A stretch of 45,417 bases of DNA from Anaerolineales bacterium (GCA_026129335.1 JAHCIH010000017.1:1-45417), one strand, 5' to 3'. Positions 15,409 to 24,097 are shown, counted from the stretch's first letter. Program-made: numbers and translations. The notes: generated by a model not told the origin, from the sequence alone.

Positions 15409-15526
15409 AGGTGCACAGGCCCGGCGTAGGCGAACCGCCGCCGGATGTAAGCAAATGTCGCACCCAGCCTAGGGCCTGGCACCCTGCACAAATTGGCAGC
15501 TTTGTGCCAATTTGTGCGCTGTGCAC
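15409..15526. other. Structured intergenic region after comP-like gene
   Basis: A perfect 13-bp inverted repeat, GCACAAATTGGCA (15486-15498) with TGCCAATTTGTGC (15505-15517), has a 6-nt loop. Further out, GGTGCACAGGCCC near 15410 is nearly complementary to GGGCCTGGCACC near 15472. GTGCAC words recur at both ends. It could be a terminator without a U tract, an operator or a small structured RNA. Confidence 0.5.
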
Positions 15527-15578
15527 TGGTTGTCGGGGCAAAGTGATTTGACTGATGTTCGCATGCACAACTCGTGTA

Positions 15579-15584
15579 TATAAT
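15579..15584 (+). promoter_or_regulatory. -10 box of leaderless nucleotidyltransferase gene
   Basis: TATAAT ends 5 nt before the ATG at 15590, with no room for a Shine-Dalgarno. Confidence 0.65.
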
Positions 15585-15589
15585 TAGCT

Positions 15590-15889
15590 ATGCGCCTTTC
15601 TCAAATCCGGACCTATAAGAAAAGACTGCTGCAGATTGCCGAAAAATTCGGGGTTAAGCAGGTCTATGTCTTTGGTTCTACTGCGAGTGGAGAAGCTTCG
15701 CCTTCTAGCGATATAGATCTTTTGATTGAAATGGCTGAAGATGCCTCAGTTTTGGGTGTTGGCGGCTTCCAATACGAAGCGCAGAATCTTCTGGGTGTAC
15801 ATGTCGATGTGGTGCCTACATTCGCTTTGAAGAATCAAGGCGATAAGGAATTTGCAAAAACTGTTGAAGCGCAGGCCGTACCTTTGTGA
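15590..15889 (+). CDS. Minimal nucleotidyltransferase (MNT/MntA-like)
   Basis: This 99-aa single-domain protein has the nucleotidyltransferase motif VYVFGSTASGEASPSSDIDLLIE (GS...SDIDL, with the two catalytic aspartates) and a third acidic position in VHVDVVP. Such proteins are normally the antitoxin half of HEPN-MNT pairs, where they AMPylate the HEPN RNase. No HEPN gene is adjacent: the next gene is jag on the opposite strand and the previous one is the comP-like kinase. Codon use is visibly lower in GC than the neighbours, which suggests recent acquisition or a remnant. The transcript appears leaderless. Confidence 0.85.
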   Translation: MRLSQIRTYKKRLLQIAEKFGVKQVYVFGSTASGEASPSSDIDLLIEMAEDASVLGVGGFQYEAQNLLGVHVDVVPTFALKNQGDKEFAKTVEAQAVPL

Positions 15890-15910
15890 AGGAATCCAAA
15901 ATGCACTAAA

Positions 15911-15937
15911 AAAAGCCCCGCCATTGGCGGGGCTTTT
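15911..15937. terminator. Bidirectional intrinsic terminator
   Basis: AAAAGCCCCGCC (15911-15922) pairs with GGCGGGGCTTTT (15926-15937), loop ATT. It serves the nucleotidyltransferase gene and the rpmH-jag operon, which converge here. Confidence 0.92.
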
Positions 15938-15948
15938 GTTTGTGATGG

Positions 15949-16686
15949 CTAGCTACGGGGGACGATGACCACTTTGCGCCGGGGCTCTTCGCCCGTGCTC
16001 TCGGTGGTCACTTCGGGGTTGTCGCGCAGGGCGATGTGGATGATGCGCCGCTCCGCGGGGCTCATTGGCTCCAGGTTCTGGCGCCGGCCGCTGCTGACCG
16101 CCTGCTGAGCCATGCGCTGCGCCAGCTGGCGCAGGCTGTCCTCGCGGCGTTTGCGGTAGTTCTCCACATCGATGATGATGTGGGCGGCGTGGCCCACTTC
16201 CTTGCCCACAATCAGCCGGGTAATCAGCTGCAGGGCTTGCAGCGTCTCCGCCTGGCGGCCGATGAGGAAGCTGAGGTCGCCGCCGGTGATGTCCACCATC
16301 ACCGGCGCTTCGGGTTCATCGCCTTCGGCTTCGCCCATATAGGCACTCACCTGGGCGCGCACATCCATGTGGCTCAGCAATTCTTCCACTGTGGCCTGGG
16401 TGATCGAGACCAAATTCTCGGTGTCCACCGGAGCGCCGGCGGCTGCAGGCTGCGCAGGGCGTGCCGGCGTCGGCTTGGCGGGCGGGGCGGCGCCATCAGC
16501 CGGCTTCACCGTCAGGCGCACGCGCGCCTGGCGGCCGCCCAGGCCAAAGAGACCGCCGCTGCCCTCGTCCAGCACTTCAATATCCACCTGGTCGCGGGAA
16601 AGGCCTAGTTGCTCCAGGCCTTTGCGAATGGCTTCGTCTTTGCTCGGAGCGATGATTTCCAGATTGGCGCGATGTTCCATATCCAT
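15949..16686 (-). CDS. jag: RNA-binding protein Jag/KhpB
   Basis: 245 aa from the ATG at 16686 (16680 is an alternative); the open frame further upstream lies inside yidC. An N-terminal Jag_N domain (about 1-60, EGSGGLFGLGGRQARV) is joined by a Pro/Ala linker to a KH domain (about 90-170, with GR-x-x motif LIGRQAETLQALQ) and a C-terminal R3H domain (about 175-242, MSPAERRIIHIAL with Arg213 and His217). Jag/KhpB is an RNA-binding protein linked to cell division and envelope growth and is nearly always encoded after yidC, as here (20-nt gap). It is the last gene of the operon. Confidence 0.94.
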   Translation of the reverse strand: MDMEHRANLEIIAPSKDEAIRKGLEQLGLSRDQVDIEVLDEGSGGLFGLGGRQARVRLTVKPADGAAPPAKPTPARPAQPAAAGAPVDTENLVSITQATVEELLSHMDVRAQVSAYMGEAEGDEPEAPVMVDITGGDLSFLIGRQAETLQALQLITRLIVGKEVGHAAHIIIDVENYRKRREDSLRQLAQRMAQQAVSSGRRQNLEPMSPAERRIIHIALRDNPEVTTESTGEEPRRKVVIVPRS

Positions 16687-16706
16687 GCGAGTGTAATCCA
16701 AACCGG

Positions 16707-17474
16707 CTATTTGGTGTTGCCCGGCGGGCTGGCTGCGGCAGCGGCCGGGCGGGCGCGCATCAGCGCGTACTGCAAGATGCTCAAGATGTTGCTGGTGACG
16801 AAGTACAGCGCCAGGCCGGCGGCGTAGATGTAGGAGATGTAGGCCATCAGCAGCGGCATGTAGACGTTCATCATGCGGCCCATCTGGGCGCCCTGGTCGT
16901 TGCTCGAGCTGGTCGGGGTCATCATCTTGCTTTGGAAGTACGAGGTGACCATGACCAGGATGGCCAGCACGGGGATACCGAAGGGGATCCCGGGGATGTT
17001 CAGGCGTTCCGGCTGGCCAAGGTCCATCCATAGGAACTGCGCATTCAGCGGGATCATTTCCGCCGCGTTGGGCAGCGAAATGCCGCGGGCGAAGTTGAGC
17101 AGCTGCAGCGGCGTGGCCGCCAGGGCGCGCATGATCGTCCAGTACATGGCGAAGAGCAGCGGTAGCTGAAGCAGGGTGGGCAGGCAGGCCCCCAGCGGAT
17201 TCACGCCCATCTCCTGGTAGAGCTTCATCTGCTCCTGGGCCAGCTTCTCACGGTTCTGCGGGCCTTTGTACTTCTCTTGGATGGCCTTCCACTTGGGATC
17301 GTTCTGCATTTCCTGCATCGCCTTGGCGCTGCGGATTTGCTGGGCGTTGAACGGGTAGGTCACCAGGCGGATCAGGATGGTGAAGACGATGATGGCCAGC
17401 CCGAAGTTTTCACCCAACAGGCTATAGATGTAGACCAGCACGTTGGTAAAGGGGACGATGATAAATTCCAACAT
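16707..17474 (-). CDS. yidC: Membrane protein insertase YidC/Oxa1
   Basis: This 255-aa insertase is the short Gram-positive type with about five TM helices and no large periplasmic domain. The conserved positively charged groove residue is Arg36 in ILIRLVTYPF, followed by the amphipathic hairpin MQEMQNDPKWKAIQEKYKG and the NPLGACLPTLLQLPLLFAMYW segment. YidC inserts small membrane proteins with or without Sec. AAGGAA lies 9 nt before the ATG. It lies 24 nt after a beta-propeller lipoprotein gene and 20 nt before jag, all in the ribosomal protein L34 operon. Confidence 0.95.
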   Translation of the reverse strand: MLEFIIVPFTNVLVYIYSLLGENFGLAIIVFTILIRLVTYPFNAQQIRSAKAMQEMQNDPKWKAIQEKYKGPQNREKLAQEQMKLYQEMGVNPLGACLPTLLQLPLLFAMYWTIMRALAATPLQLLNFARGISLPNAAEMIPLNAQFLWMDLGQPERLNIPGIPFGIPVLAILVMVTSYFQSKMMTPTSSSNDQGAQMGRMMNVYMPLLMAYISYIYAAGLALYFVTSNILSILQYALMRARPAAAAASPPGNTK

Positions 17475-17498
17475 TTTCTATTCCTTCTCGCTCTTTTA

Positions 17499-18557
17499 TT
17501 AAGGAGCGAAGCTCCAAACGACCGAGCCGGTGCCATCCAGAGCGATGAGCAGGCTGTCGTTCTGGGTGAGGCCGATCAGCAGCAGGTCGCCGGCGGCCAC
17601 TGGGCTGCCATACAGCGCGCCGGAGTAGTTGCCCGGCAGAGGCAGCTGGCGGGAGCGGCCATCCAGGCCAAAGGCGAACAGCTCGCCGGCTTCATTGATC
17701 ACATAGAGGTTGTCGCCCAGCAGGGCGGCCGAGCCAGTGATCGCTCCGCCGGTCTGGCTGCGCCACAGCTCGCGGCCGCTGGCTGCATCCAGCGCGTAGA
17801 CGATGCCTTCCAGGTCGCCCACAATCAGCTGGTCGCCGGCCAGGGTGGGGCGGCCCCACACCCAGCCTTGGGTGGCGTAGTTCCAGGCCAGGTTCCCGGT
17901 CTGTGTGTTCACCGCGGCCACGGTCTGCGACAGCGTGCCCACGTAGACCAGGCCGTCGCCACTCAGCACCGGGCCGGATACGCTGGTGCCGCCCAGGTCC
18001 AGGCTCCACAGCTCGGCGCCGCTGCGGGCATCCAGAGCGTAGAGCTGGTGGTCCATCCCGGCCACGTAGACGACGTTGCCGTTGGCTTCCGGCTGGCTCC
18101 AGACCGGTTCACCGGTCAGGAAGACCCACTGCAGGTTGCCGCTGGTGTCCAGGGCGTAAATCTTGTGGTCGGCGTTGGGCGCAAAGACCAGGCCATCGGC
18201 TGCCAGCGGGCTGCCGATGTAGCGGTTCTGGGCGCTGTTGAAGCTCCACTGCTGGGCGCCGCTGCCGGCGTCCAGGCTGTAGAGCGTATGGTCATAGCCG
18301 CTGACCAGCAGCTGGCCGTTTGCGCCCAGCTGCGGGGCAGCAAAGCTGCCGAAAGCGCCGTTATCGGCCGGGAAGCGCCAGCGCTCCAGGCCGTTCTCCA
18401 GCTGCACGGCGTAGACATGCTGGCCGTAGGCCACGTAGGCCAGGCCGGCGTTCTCGTCCACGGTGATGCCGGGCCAGCTGCCGGCTTCCTGCGGGGTGCC
18501 GCAGGCGGTCAGCAGGAGACCGAGCAGCAGGAAGATCAATAAGTGCAATTTCTTCAT
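17499..18557 (-). CDS. PQQ-like beta-propeller lipoprotein (BamB-like) in yidC operon
   Basis: This 352-aa lipoprotein has lipobox LLTAC (Cys19) and then seven or eight WD-like PQQ repeats of about 40 residues, recognised by recurring units such as HKIYALDTSGNLQWVF, HQLYALDARSGAELWSLDL and GIVYALDAASGRELWRSQT. The fold is that of BamB and PQQ enzymes, but no catalytic site is recognisable. It sits between yidD and yidC, where most bacteria have nothing, so a role in membrane protein insertion or quality control is a reasonable inference. Confidence 0.9.
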   Translation of the reverse strand: MKKLHLLIFLLLGLLLTACGTPQEAGSWPGITVDENAGLAYVAYGQHVYAVQLENGLERWRFPADNGAFGSFAAPQLGANGQLLVSGYDHTLYSLDAGSGAQQWSFNSAQNRYIGSPLAADGLVFAPNADHKIYALDTSGNLQWVFLTGEPVWSQPEANGNVVYVAGMDHQLYALDARSGAELWSLDLGGTSVSGPVLSGDGLVYVGTLSQTVAAVNTQTGNLAWNYATQGWVWGRPTLAGDQLIVGDLEGIVYALDAASGRELWRSQTGGAITGSAALLGDNLYVINEAGELFAFGLDGRSRQLPLPGNYSGALYGSPVAAGDLLLIGLTQNDSLLIALDGTGSVVWSFAP

Positions 18558-18585
18558 CGGGGAGTTGGTTCCATTTCCATTGGTG

Positions 18586-18885
18586 CTAAGGGACAGGGTC
18601 GTACCCGCCCTTGCTAAAGGGGTTGCAGCGCAAAATGCGCCGGAAGCCCATCCAGCCGCCTTTCAGCGCGCCGTACTTGTAAATCGCCTGGTAGGTGTAG
18701 TGCGAACAGGTGGGGTAGTAGCGGCAGGTATCGGCCGGTAGGGTGTGCGAAAGCGTCTTCTGGTACAGGCGGATGGGCGCCAGCAGCGCCAGGCGCGGCA
18801 AATTCTCCACGGTGACCGGCAGCGACCTCAAGGAGGGCGAGGGGTGCTCGTGTATCTCGGTGTGAGTGTGGGTTTGGGCGCTCAT
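18586..18885 (-). CDS. yidD: Membrane protein insertion efficiency factor YidD
   Basis: This 99-aa protein contains the complete YidD core: [14 protein letters not shown] helix ([15 protein letters not shown]), the cysteine motif [15 protein letters not shown] and the end [20 protein letters not shown]. It has an unusual His-rich N-terminal extension ([16 protein letters not shown]). The start overlaps the rnpA stop by ATGA (18882-18885), so translation is coupled. YidD assists YidC-dependent insertion. Confidence 0.95.
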   Translation of the reverse strand: MSAQTHTHTEIHEHPSPSLRSLPVTVENLPRLALLAPIRLYQKTLSHTLPADTCRYYPTCSHYTYQAIYKYGALKGGWMGFRRILRCNPFSKGGYDPVP

Positions 18886-19223
18886 GCTTCTGTCAGCAAG
18901 CCCGCTTTGCGCATCAGGCCCAGGAGTACCAGGTGCACCTGGGTGCTCTTGGCCTCCTGGATGCCCGGCCGGGCCATAATCACCAGATCGTGATGGGGCT
19001 GGATGTGCCCCAAAAGCGGCTGCAGGGCGGCCCGCAGCACTCGCTTGGCCCGGTTGCGCTGCACCGCCCCGCCCAGGTTCCGCCCGGCGCTGATGCCTAT
19101 GCGGAGGCCGTGGCCCTCGTTGGGCAGCCAGAACAGCACCAGGTAGGGATGGGCGCTGGACTGGCCGCGGCGGCGCACACGCTTGAAATCATCGCTCTTG
19201 CGTAGGCTGAAACCACGTTTCAA
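18882..19223 (-). CDS. rnpA: Ribonuclease P protein component
   Basis: This 113-aa basic protein binds RNase P RNA for tRNA 5' maturation. Family features are [17 protein letters not shown] at the start and the RNR motif region [17 protein letters not shown], followed by [11 protein letters not shown]. It is preceded by rpmH (41 nt) and overlaps yidD by 4 nt, the classic rpmH-rnpA-yidD-yidC order. Confidence 0.95.
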   Translation of the reverse strand: MKRGFSLRKSDDFKRVRRRGQSSAHPYLVLFWLPNEGHGLRIGISAGRNLGGAVQRNRAKRVLRAALQPLLGHIQPHHDLVIMARPGIQEAKSTQVHLVLLGLMRKAGLLTEA

Positions 19224-19264
19224 CGGGCGATCGGCAGCGGCCGGGGCGCGCAGCGGCGCACGGA

Positions 19265-19441
19265 CTAGCTGTTCCAGTTGACCTTTTTGACGTGCTCGTT
19301 GGCGGTGACGGCCAGCTTGTAGCGGCCGCGCAGGCGGCGGCGCTTCAGCACCGCCCGCCCGTCTGCGCTGGCCATGCGTTTGCGGAAGCCGTGCACGCGC
19401 AGGCGGCGGCGGATCTTGGGCTGATAAGTTCGTTTAGGCAT
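19265..19441 (-). CDS. rpmH: Ribosomal protein bL34
   Basis: This 58-aa basic protein begins [20 protein letters not shown] and continues [25 protein letters not shown], the L34 signature. It is longer than the usual 44-50 residues because of a C-terminal tail ending [16 protein letters not shown] provides the ribosome-binding site, and TATAAT on the minus strand at 19477-19482 is the likely -10 of the operon promoter. Confidence 0.96.
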   Translation of the reverse strand: MPKRTYQPKIRRRLRVHGFRKRMASADGRAVLKRRRLRGRYKLAVTANEHVKKVNWNS

Positions 19442-19476
19442 TTTGTTTCCTTACTTTCTCGCAATCAAACCTTGCG

Positions 19477-19482
19477 ATTATA
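19477..19482 (-). promoter_or_regulatory. -10 box of the rpmH operon
   Basis: TATAAT on the minus strand gives a leader of roughly 30 nt before rpmH. No good -35 was recognised. Confidence 0.6.
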
Positions 19483-19558
19483 CCGCATAGAAGCCGGCCA
19501 ACTGTGCGCCGGGGAGACTGCTATAATGGCGGCGACATTTTTTGGAGGTTCTTTGCAC

Positions 19559-19834
19559 ATGAGCGAAACTGCAAACAGCACCGAGCAGCACGGCCCGCCC
19601 CTGATGGACGTGGTCATCTCCGTTTTGGGTGCGCTGGTCGTCGGCGGCGTGATCTGGGCCGGCGGCTTCGGCACTTTCTGGGGCGTGGACTATCTCACTG
19701 AGATGTTCGGCATCTACCCCCCGGACAACCTGCTGCTCAACGGTGCCATCCGCGCTGCCTTTACCGGCATCCCCATCCTGGCCGGCCTGGGCGCGGCCTG
19801 GTTCAGCTACCGCTTCCTGCTCAAGCTGGACTGA
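19559..19834 (+). CDS. Small two-helix membrane protein, unknown
   Basis: 91 aa from the ATG at 19559, supported by TATAAT at 19522-19527 and GGAGG about 10 nt upstream; a longer open frame upstream overlaps rpmH and is not used. It has a polar N-terminus and two hydrophobic helices (about 17-40 and 63-87) around the loop VDYLTEMFGIYPPDNLLLNG. I recognise no family. Its stop abuts the stop of the convergent gene exactly (TGA at 19832-19834, TCA at 19835-19837). Confidence 0.75.
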   Translation: MSETANSTEQHGPPLMDVVISVLGALVVGGVIWAGGFGTFWGVDYLTEMFGIYPPDNLLLNGAIRAAFTGIPILAGLGAAWFSYRFLLKLD

Positions 19835-20257
19835 TCATTCGTCTTCCGGGGCGGCCCCGCCCGGCTGCTGGATCTCCAGCACATCGCCGTGCAGGTTGAT
19901 GCGCACCCGGAAGCCGCTCATCCCCAAGTAAGCCCGGCTGCCCTCCGGCAGCCCCGTCTCGAGAACCTGGGCGAACTGCTCGTCCATGTTCTCGAGTTGT
20001 TTTTCTATCGCCGCCCGGGTGAAGATGTCATCCTGCCCCAGCATTTTGGCGGCCTGTTCGCTGAGTATCCCTTCGTGGCCCTGCAGCATTTCCTTCATCT
20101 GCGCCAATACCTGGCGGTCCACCTGCTCTGAAGGCACATGGCGGCGGAAACCGTCGTCGTCCACCACGTAGAAGGCTTCCTCGCCGACCCGGGTGGTCTC
20201 CACCGGCTGGTCTTGCTCGTCTACTACCAGCCCATCGAACAACGCCTGCCGGGCCAT
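19835..20257 (-). CDS. Conserved acidic protein, unknown
   Basis: This 140-aa soluble, strongly acidic protein starts [20 protein letters not shown] and has a long helical middle (VDRQVLAQMKEMLQGHEGIL ... KQLENMDEQFAQVLE) followed by a beta-rich end (FRVRINLHGDVLEIQQ). No catalytic motif is visible. The ATG overlaps the stop of the adenosyltransferase gene (TGATG), so both are co-translated. I know of similar sequences only as hypothetical proteins. Confidence 0.75.
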   Translation of the reverse strand: MARQALFDGLVVDEQDQPVETTRVGEEAFYVVDDDGFRRHVPSEQVDRQVLAQMKEMLQGHEGILSEQAAKMLGQDDIFTRAAIEKQLENMDEQFAQVLETGLPEGSRAYLGMSGFRVRINLHGDVLEIQQPGGAAPEDE

Positions 20258-20820
20258 CAGGCTTGCGTATCCCAGAGCGGCTCGGCCACGCCCTTTTGCT
20301 TGTTCTCGTAACGGGCCATCACGAACAGGGCATCCGAGAGCCGGTTCAGGTAACCGAGAGCCTCGGGCCGTACGGTTTCTTCGCGGCCCAGGGTCACCAG
20401 GCGGCGTTCCGCCCGGCGGCAGACCGCCCGGGCGAGCTGCAAGGCAGCCGCCCCCGGGCTGCCCCCGGGCAGGATGAAGTTCTCCAGCGGGCCGAGCTGC
20501 GCGTTCAATTTGTCGATCAGCTCTTCCAGGCTTTGGATGTGTTTGGCATCGATGTGGGGCAGGTTGAACTCGGCGCCTTCTTCGGCGGGGAAGGAAAGCT
20601 CGGCCCCCAGGTGAAAGAGCAGGTTTTGCACCGGGGGCAATGTCTCAGCCAGGCGGGCGTCCAGACCCTGGGCCAGCGCCACGCCCAGCAGGGAGTTCAA
20701 TTCGTCCACCGCGCCGTAGGCGCGCACTCGCGGGTGGTCCTTGGGCACCCGCTGGCGGGTGCCCAGCGCGGTGCTGCCGTCGTCGCCGGTGCGGGTGTAA
20801 ATCTTGGTCAATCGCGGCAT
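20257..20820 (-). CDS. Cob(I)alamin adenosyltransferase, PduO type
   Basis: 187 aa from the ATG at 20820; a longer frame upstream lies in the divergent kinase gene. The N-terminal ATP-binding strand [15 protein letters not shown] and the helices [41 protein letters not shown] and [19 protein letters not shown] are diagnostic. It transfers the adenosyl group of ATP to cob(I)alamin to make coenzyme B12. TATAAT on the minus strand (20827-20832) ends exactly 6 nt before the ATG, indicating a leaderless transcript. Confidence 0.94.
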   Translation of the reverse strand: MPRLTKIYTRTGDDGSTALGTRQRVPKDHPRVRAYGAVDELNSLLGVALAQGLDARLAETLPPVQNLLFHLGAELSFPAEEGAEFNLPHIDAKHIQSLEELIDKLNAQLGPLENFILPGGSPGAAALQLARAVCRRAERRLVTLGREETVRPEALGYLNRLSDALFVMARYENKQKGVAEPLWDTQA

Positions 20821-20826
20821 GCCGCG

Positions 20827-20867
20827 ATTATACATGCCCGCTTTGGGGATGTCTTTTGCGGTATCAT
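20827..20867. promoter_or_regulatory. Back-to-back leaderless promoters
   Basis: TATAAT on the minus strand (20827-20832) ends 6 nt before the adenosyltransferase ATG. TATCAT on the plus strand (20862-20867) ends 7 nt before the kinase ATG at 20875. The two starts are only 54 bp apart, so the -35 regions interleave. Confidence 0.6.
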
Positions 20868-20874
20868 CTCGCCC

Positions 20875-21591
20875 ATGTGGGTGCGCCCGAGACCTTCCCC
20901 CACCGGACAGCTGGATGAGCACAGCCAGCGCGTCCGGCGCATTGAAGAACTGATCCGCCGCCAGATGGCCCGCCGCCTGCACGATGGGCCTACGCAATCC
21001 GTCTCGGCGCTGGCGATGCGCGCCGATATCGCCCGCCGCCAGATGGCCGACCCGCAGGTGGCCGAAGAAGAACTGGCCAAGCTCGAAGCGCTGGCCCGCC
21101 AGACCGCCGCGGAACTGCGCTACATGCAGTTCCAGCTCATCCCCCAATCGCTGGCCGTGGCCGGGCTGGAGACCGCCTGGGACGACCTGAGCAGCCAGTT
21201 GGTCGCCCGTTACGGCGAAAAGCTGGAAACTGAGGTGGATAAGAAGGGCGTCAAGGCGCTCAACCCCGAACAGCAGGAACTGGTCTATTACATCAGCGCC
21301 GAGGCGCTGGAGAACAGCTTCCGGCACGCCGAGGCGGAGAAGGTGAAGCTCAGCCTGACCTGGCCGGAGCGCGATGTAGTGCTGCTGGAGGTGGAAGACG
21401 ACGGCCGCGGCTTTGACGCCGCTGCAGCCCTGCGGGATGCCGTGGAGAACAAGAAGTTCGGCCTGGCCATCCTGCGCGAGCGGGTCAAGCTGCTGCCCGG
21501 CGAGCTCTCGATCACCAGCGACGAGGGGGTTGGCAGCAAGCTGCGCGTGGCGCTGTTGGCCGCCCGCGGCCGCATGAACAACGAAGCATGA
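20875..21591 (+). CDS. Soluble histidine kinase, LiaS/DegS-like core
   Basis: 238 aa from the ATG at 20875. It has no TM helix. The HisKA_3 helix [21 protein letters not shown] carries phospho-His36; the HATPase_c domain has the N-box [13 protein letters not shown], the G-box VEDDGRGFD and [12 protein letters not shown]. It belongs to the NarX/DegS class, whose partners are LuxR-type response regulators. None is adjacent, so it is an orphan kinase; the ComA-like regulator is one possible distant partner. It overlaps the next gene by ATGA. Confidence 0.9.
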   Translation: MWVRPRPSPTGQLDEHSQRVRRIEELIRRQMARRLHDGPTQSVSALAMRADIARRQMADPQVAEEELAKLEALARQTAAELRYMQFQLIPQSLAVAGLETAWDDLSSQLVARYGEKLETEVDKKGVKALNPEQQELVYYISAEALENSFRHAEAEKVKLSLTWPERDVVLLEVEDDGRGFDAAAALRDAVENKKFGLAILRERVKLLPGELSITSDEGVGSKLRVALLAARGRMNNEA

Positions 21592-21941
21592 GGGCTTGGG
21601 GGGCGCTGTGGGTCATCGCCCTGCTGCTCTGGCTGCCCGTGGAAGACACCCATATTTGGTTTGCTGTGGCCCTCGGCGGGCTGGGCGCCCTGTGGGGCGC
21701 ACTGCGCTGGCGGCCGGCGATCTCCGCCAGCAGGCCGGCCAGGCTGGCCTGGGGCGCCGGCCTGGGGGCAGCCGCTCCGCTGCTGGCCCTGGGGCTGATG
21801 GCGTTCAAGAGCGGTGTGCATGGCCACGGCTTCCCCGATTTCACCCCGCGACAAACAGTGCAGCTGCTGCAAGCCATCCCCTGGAGCGCCGCGGCCGGGC
21901 TGCTGATTGGTTTGCTGCGCATACCCCTTTCAAAAGCGTAA
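21588..21941 (+). CDS. Small membrane protein co-translated with orphan kinase
   Basis: A 117-aa protein with three or four hydrophobic segments (about 5-18, 24-38, 50-70 and 92-112) around a hydrophilic loop [16 protein letters not shown]. It starts within the stop of the kinase gene (ATGA), so its amount is tied to the kinase; it may anchor the kinase or act as its sensor. No family was recognised. Confidence 0.75.
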   Translation: MRAWGALWVIALLLWLPVEDTHIWFAVALGGLGALWGALRWRPAISASRPARLAWGAGLGAAAPLLALGLMAFKSGVHGHGFPDFTPRQTVQLLQAIPWSAAAGLLIGLLRIPLSKA

Positions 21942-21988
21942 GGCCGCGCCCATAGGGACGAATAAAAAGCGATTTACAATCAAACACC

Positions 21989-24097
21989 ATGTACGTCTTC
22001 CGACGTGTGTTTCAAGCGCCGGAACTTGGGAGCGAGGGACAAAACACACCGGCTAAGCTGCTTCACAGCATTGTTTTAGTCCTTTTCGGCCTTACGGGGC
22101 TTTTCTTCCTGTTCTATTCGCTGTTGGCTTCCCCCAATTTACTCAATCAGGGGCTGATATTTGCCGCCATGTTGGTGGAGCTGTTCGTGCTCCACCAACT
22201 TCGCGCCGGGCGCATCCTGATCGCCGGCCGCGTATTGGTGTACGCCCTGTGGGCGCTGATGATGATTTCCATCCTCACCTCAGACGGCGTGCGCGGCTCC
22301 TCGGTGCTGGGCCAGTTCCTGCTGGTGGTGCTCAGCGGGCTGCTGGTCTCCGAATCCACCACTCTGATCCTGGCGGTGCTCTCCATCGGCGGCAACTACA
22401 TCGCCATGCTGCTGGAGGACGGCCCCGGCCTGTTGCTGGCCGGCAACCAACTCTCGCTGCCCACTTACTGGGCGCTGCAGGCCGGCTATTTGCTGCTGGC
22501 GCTGGGCCTGGTGATGTTGTTCACCCGCACTCGCCGCGCCACGCTGGCCGAGCAGCAGAGCAGCCAGGATGCGCTGCTCGACCATGTGGATGAACTGCGC
22601 GAGGCCAAGGCCCGGCTGGAAATCAGCCAGCGCGACCTGCGCCGCCGCGAAGAGGTGCTCGCCGCCCTGCGGGATACCGCCGAACTGCTGCTGCGCGACG
22701 GGTCTTTCGACGTCGCCGCCGGGCAGATGCTGCGCGACCTGGGCACCGCCATTGAGGTGGAGCGCGTCTTCCTCTACGAGAACTACACCGGCAGCGATGG
22801 CAGGCTGTGCGCCCGCATGCGCCATGAGTGGCATGGCCCGCACGCCGCGCCGCGCAAACGCCCCATCGGCGGGCGCTGGTTCTGCTACGAAGAGGTCGGC
22901 TTCGGCCATTGGCCCGAAGTGCTGCAGGCCGACCGCGCCATCAAAGGCAACGCGATGGATTTTCCCGAGCCCGCCCGCGGCCTGCTGCAGGCCCGCGGGG
23001 TGCTTTCGCTGATGGCGGTGCCCATCTTCCTGGGCCAGGAGTGGTGGGGCTTCATCGGCTTCGACCAAAGCCGCCGGGAGCGCGAATGGTCCCCGGCGGA
23101 GGAGGATGCCCTGCGCGGCGCCGGCGGCATATTGGGCGGGGCCATCGAACGCCTGCGCGTCGAGGCGGCGCTCAACCGCAGCGAAATGCGCTACCTGGGC
23201 ATCTTGCAGGACCAGTTCGATCTGATCTGCCGCTTCAAGCCGGACGGCAAGCTGATCTTTGCCAACGATTCCTACCTGCGCTTCTTCGGTCTGCAGCGCA
23301 AAGACTTCGAGCACCTCAGTGTTTGGGATTATCTGCAGCCGGAGCACCATGAACTGCTGCGTAAACGCATGGCCTCGCTGACCCCCGAACGCCCGGTGAT
23401 CACCACCCACATCCTCACCCGCCGGATGGACGGCGCTCGGGTATGGGTGGACTGGACCGAGCGGGCCTTCTTCAATGAAGCCGGCGAGCTGCAGGAGATC
23501 CAGACCGTGGGTCGGGATGTGAACGAGCAAATGCGCCTGCGCAAGCAGCTGGAAGAGAACCTGGCCCGCACCGAAAACCTGGCGATGACCGACGAGCTCA
23601 CCGGCCTGCTCAACCGCCGGGCGATCATGGAGCACGCCGAAGCGGAGTGGCAGCGCGCCGAGCGCGAGGGCAGCGCGCTCAGCCTGGTCCTGCTGGACGT
23701 GGACCACCTCAAGGCGATCAACGATACCTACGGCCACCTGGTCGGCGACCAGGCGCTCTCGCACATCGCCGAGGTGATGCGCGGGGGCATGCGGCGCTAC
23801 GACTGGGCCGGGCGCTGGGGCGGCGACGAGTTCCTGCTCATCCTGCCCGGCGCCGAGAACAGCGTGGCCGTGCAGGTGGCCGAGCGCCTGCGCGTGCGGC
23901 TCAGCGCGCCCAGCCTGCTGGGCGGGCAGGGCTTGGAGATGCGCGCCAGCCTGGGCGTGGCCAGCAAGGCCCCCCGCGCCGAAGACAGCCTGGAACACTT
24001 GCTGGCCCGCGCCGATGAAGCGCTCTACGAGGCCAAGCAAGCCGGCCGAGACCGGGTGGCCTCCATTGGGCATGCCAGGCCGGGCGCTCATATATAA
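21989..24097 (+). CDS. Diguanylate cyclase with membrane, GAF, PAS and GGDEF domains
   Basis: This 702-aa protein has about six TM helices in residues 20-185, a coiled coil (about 190-225), a GAF-like domain (about 230-395), a PAS domain (about 400-525) and a GGDEF domain (about 535-700). The active site GGDEF is intact, and the inhibitory RxxD site lies five residues before it (RRYDWAGRWGGDEF). It should make c-di-GMP under product inhibition. TACAAT at 21975-21980 ends 8 nt before the ATG, so the transcript is probably leaderless. A paralogue follows directly. Confidence 0.92.
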   Translation: MYVFRRVFQAPELGSEGQNTPAKLLHSIVLVLFGLTGLFFLFYSLLASPNLLNQGLIFAAMLVELFVLHQLRAGRILIAGRVLVYALWALMMISILTSDGVRGSSVLGQFLLVVLSGLLVSESTTLILAVLSIGGNYIAMLLEDGPGLLLAGNQLSLPTYWALQAGYLLLALGLVMLFTRTRRATLAEQQSSQDALLDHVDELREAKARLEISQRDLRRREEVLAALRDTAELLLRDGSFDVAAGQMLRDLGTAIEVERVFLYENYTGSDGRLCARMRHEWHGPHAAPRKRPIGGRWFCYEEVGFGHWPEVLQADRAIKGNAMDFPEPARGLLQARGVLSLMAVPIFLGQEWWGFIGFDQSRREREWSPAEEDALRGAGGILGGAIERLRVEAALNRSEMRYLGILQDQFDLICRFKPDGKLIFANDSYLRFFGLQRKDFEHLSVWDYLQPEHHELLRKRMASLTPERPVITTHILTRRMDGARVWVDWTERAFFNEAGELQEIQTVGRDVNEQMRLRKQLEENLARTENLAMTDELTGLLNRRAIMEHAEAEWQRAEREGSALSLVLLDVDHLKAINDTYGHLVGDQALSHIAEVMRGGMRRYDWAGRWGGDEFLLILPGAENSVAVQVAERLRVRLSAPSLLGGQGLEMRASLGVASKAPRAEDSLEHLLARADEALYEAKQAGRDRVASIGHARPGAHI

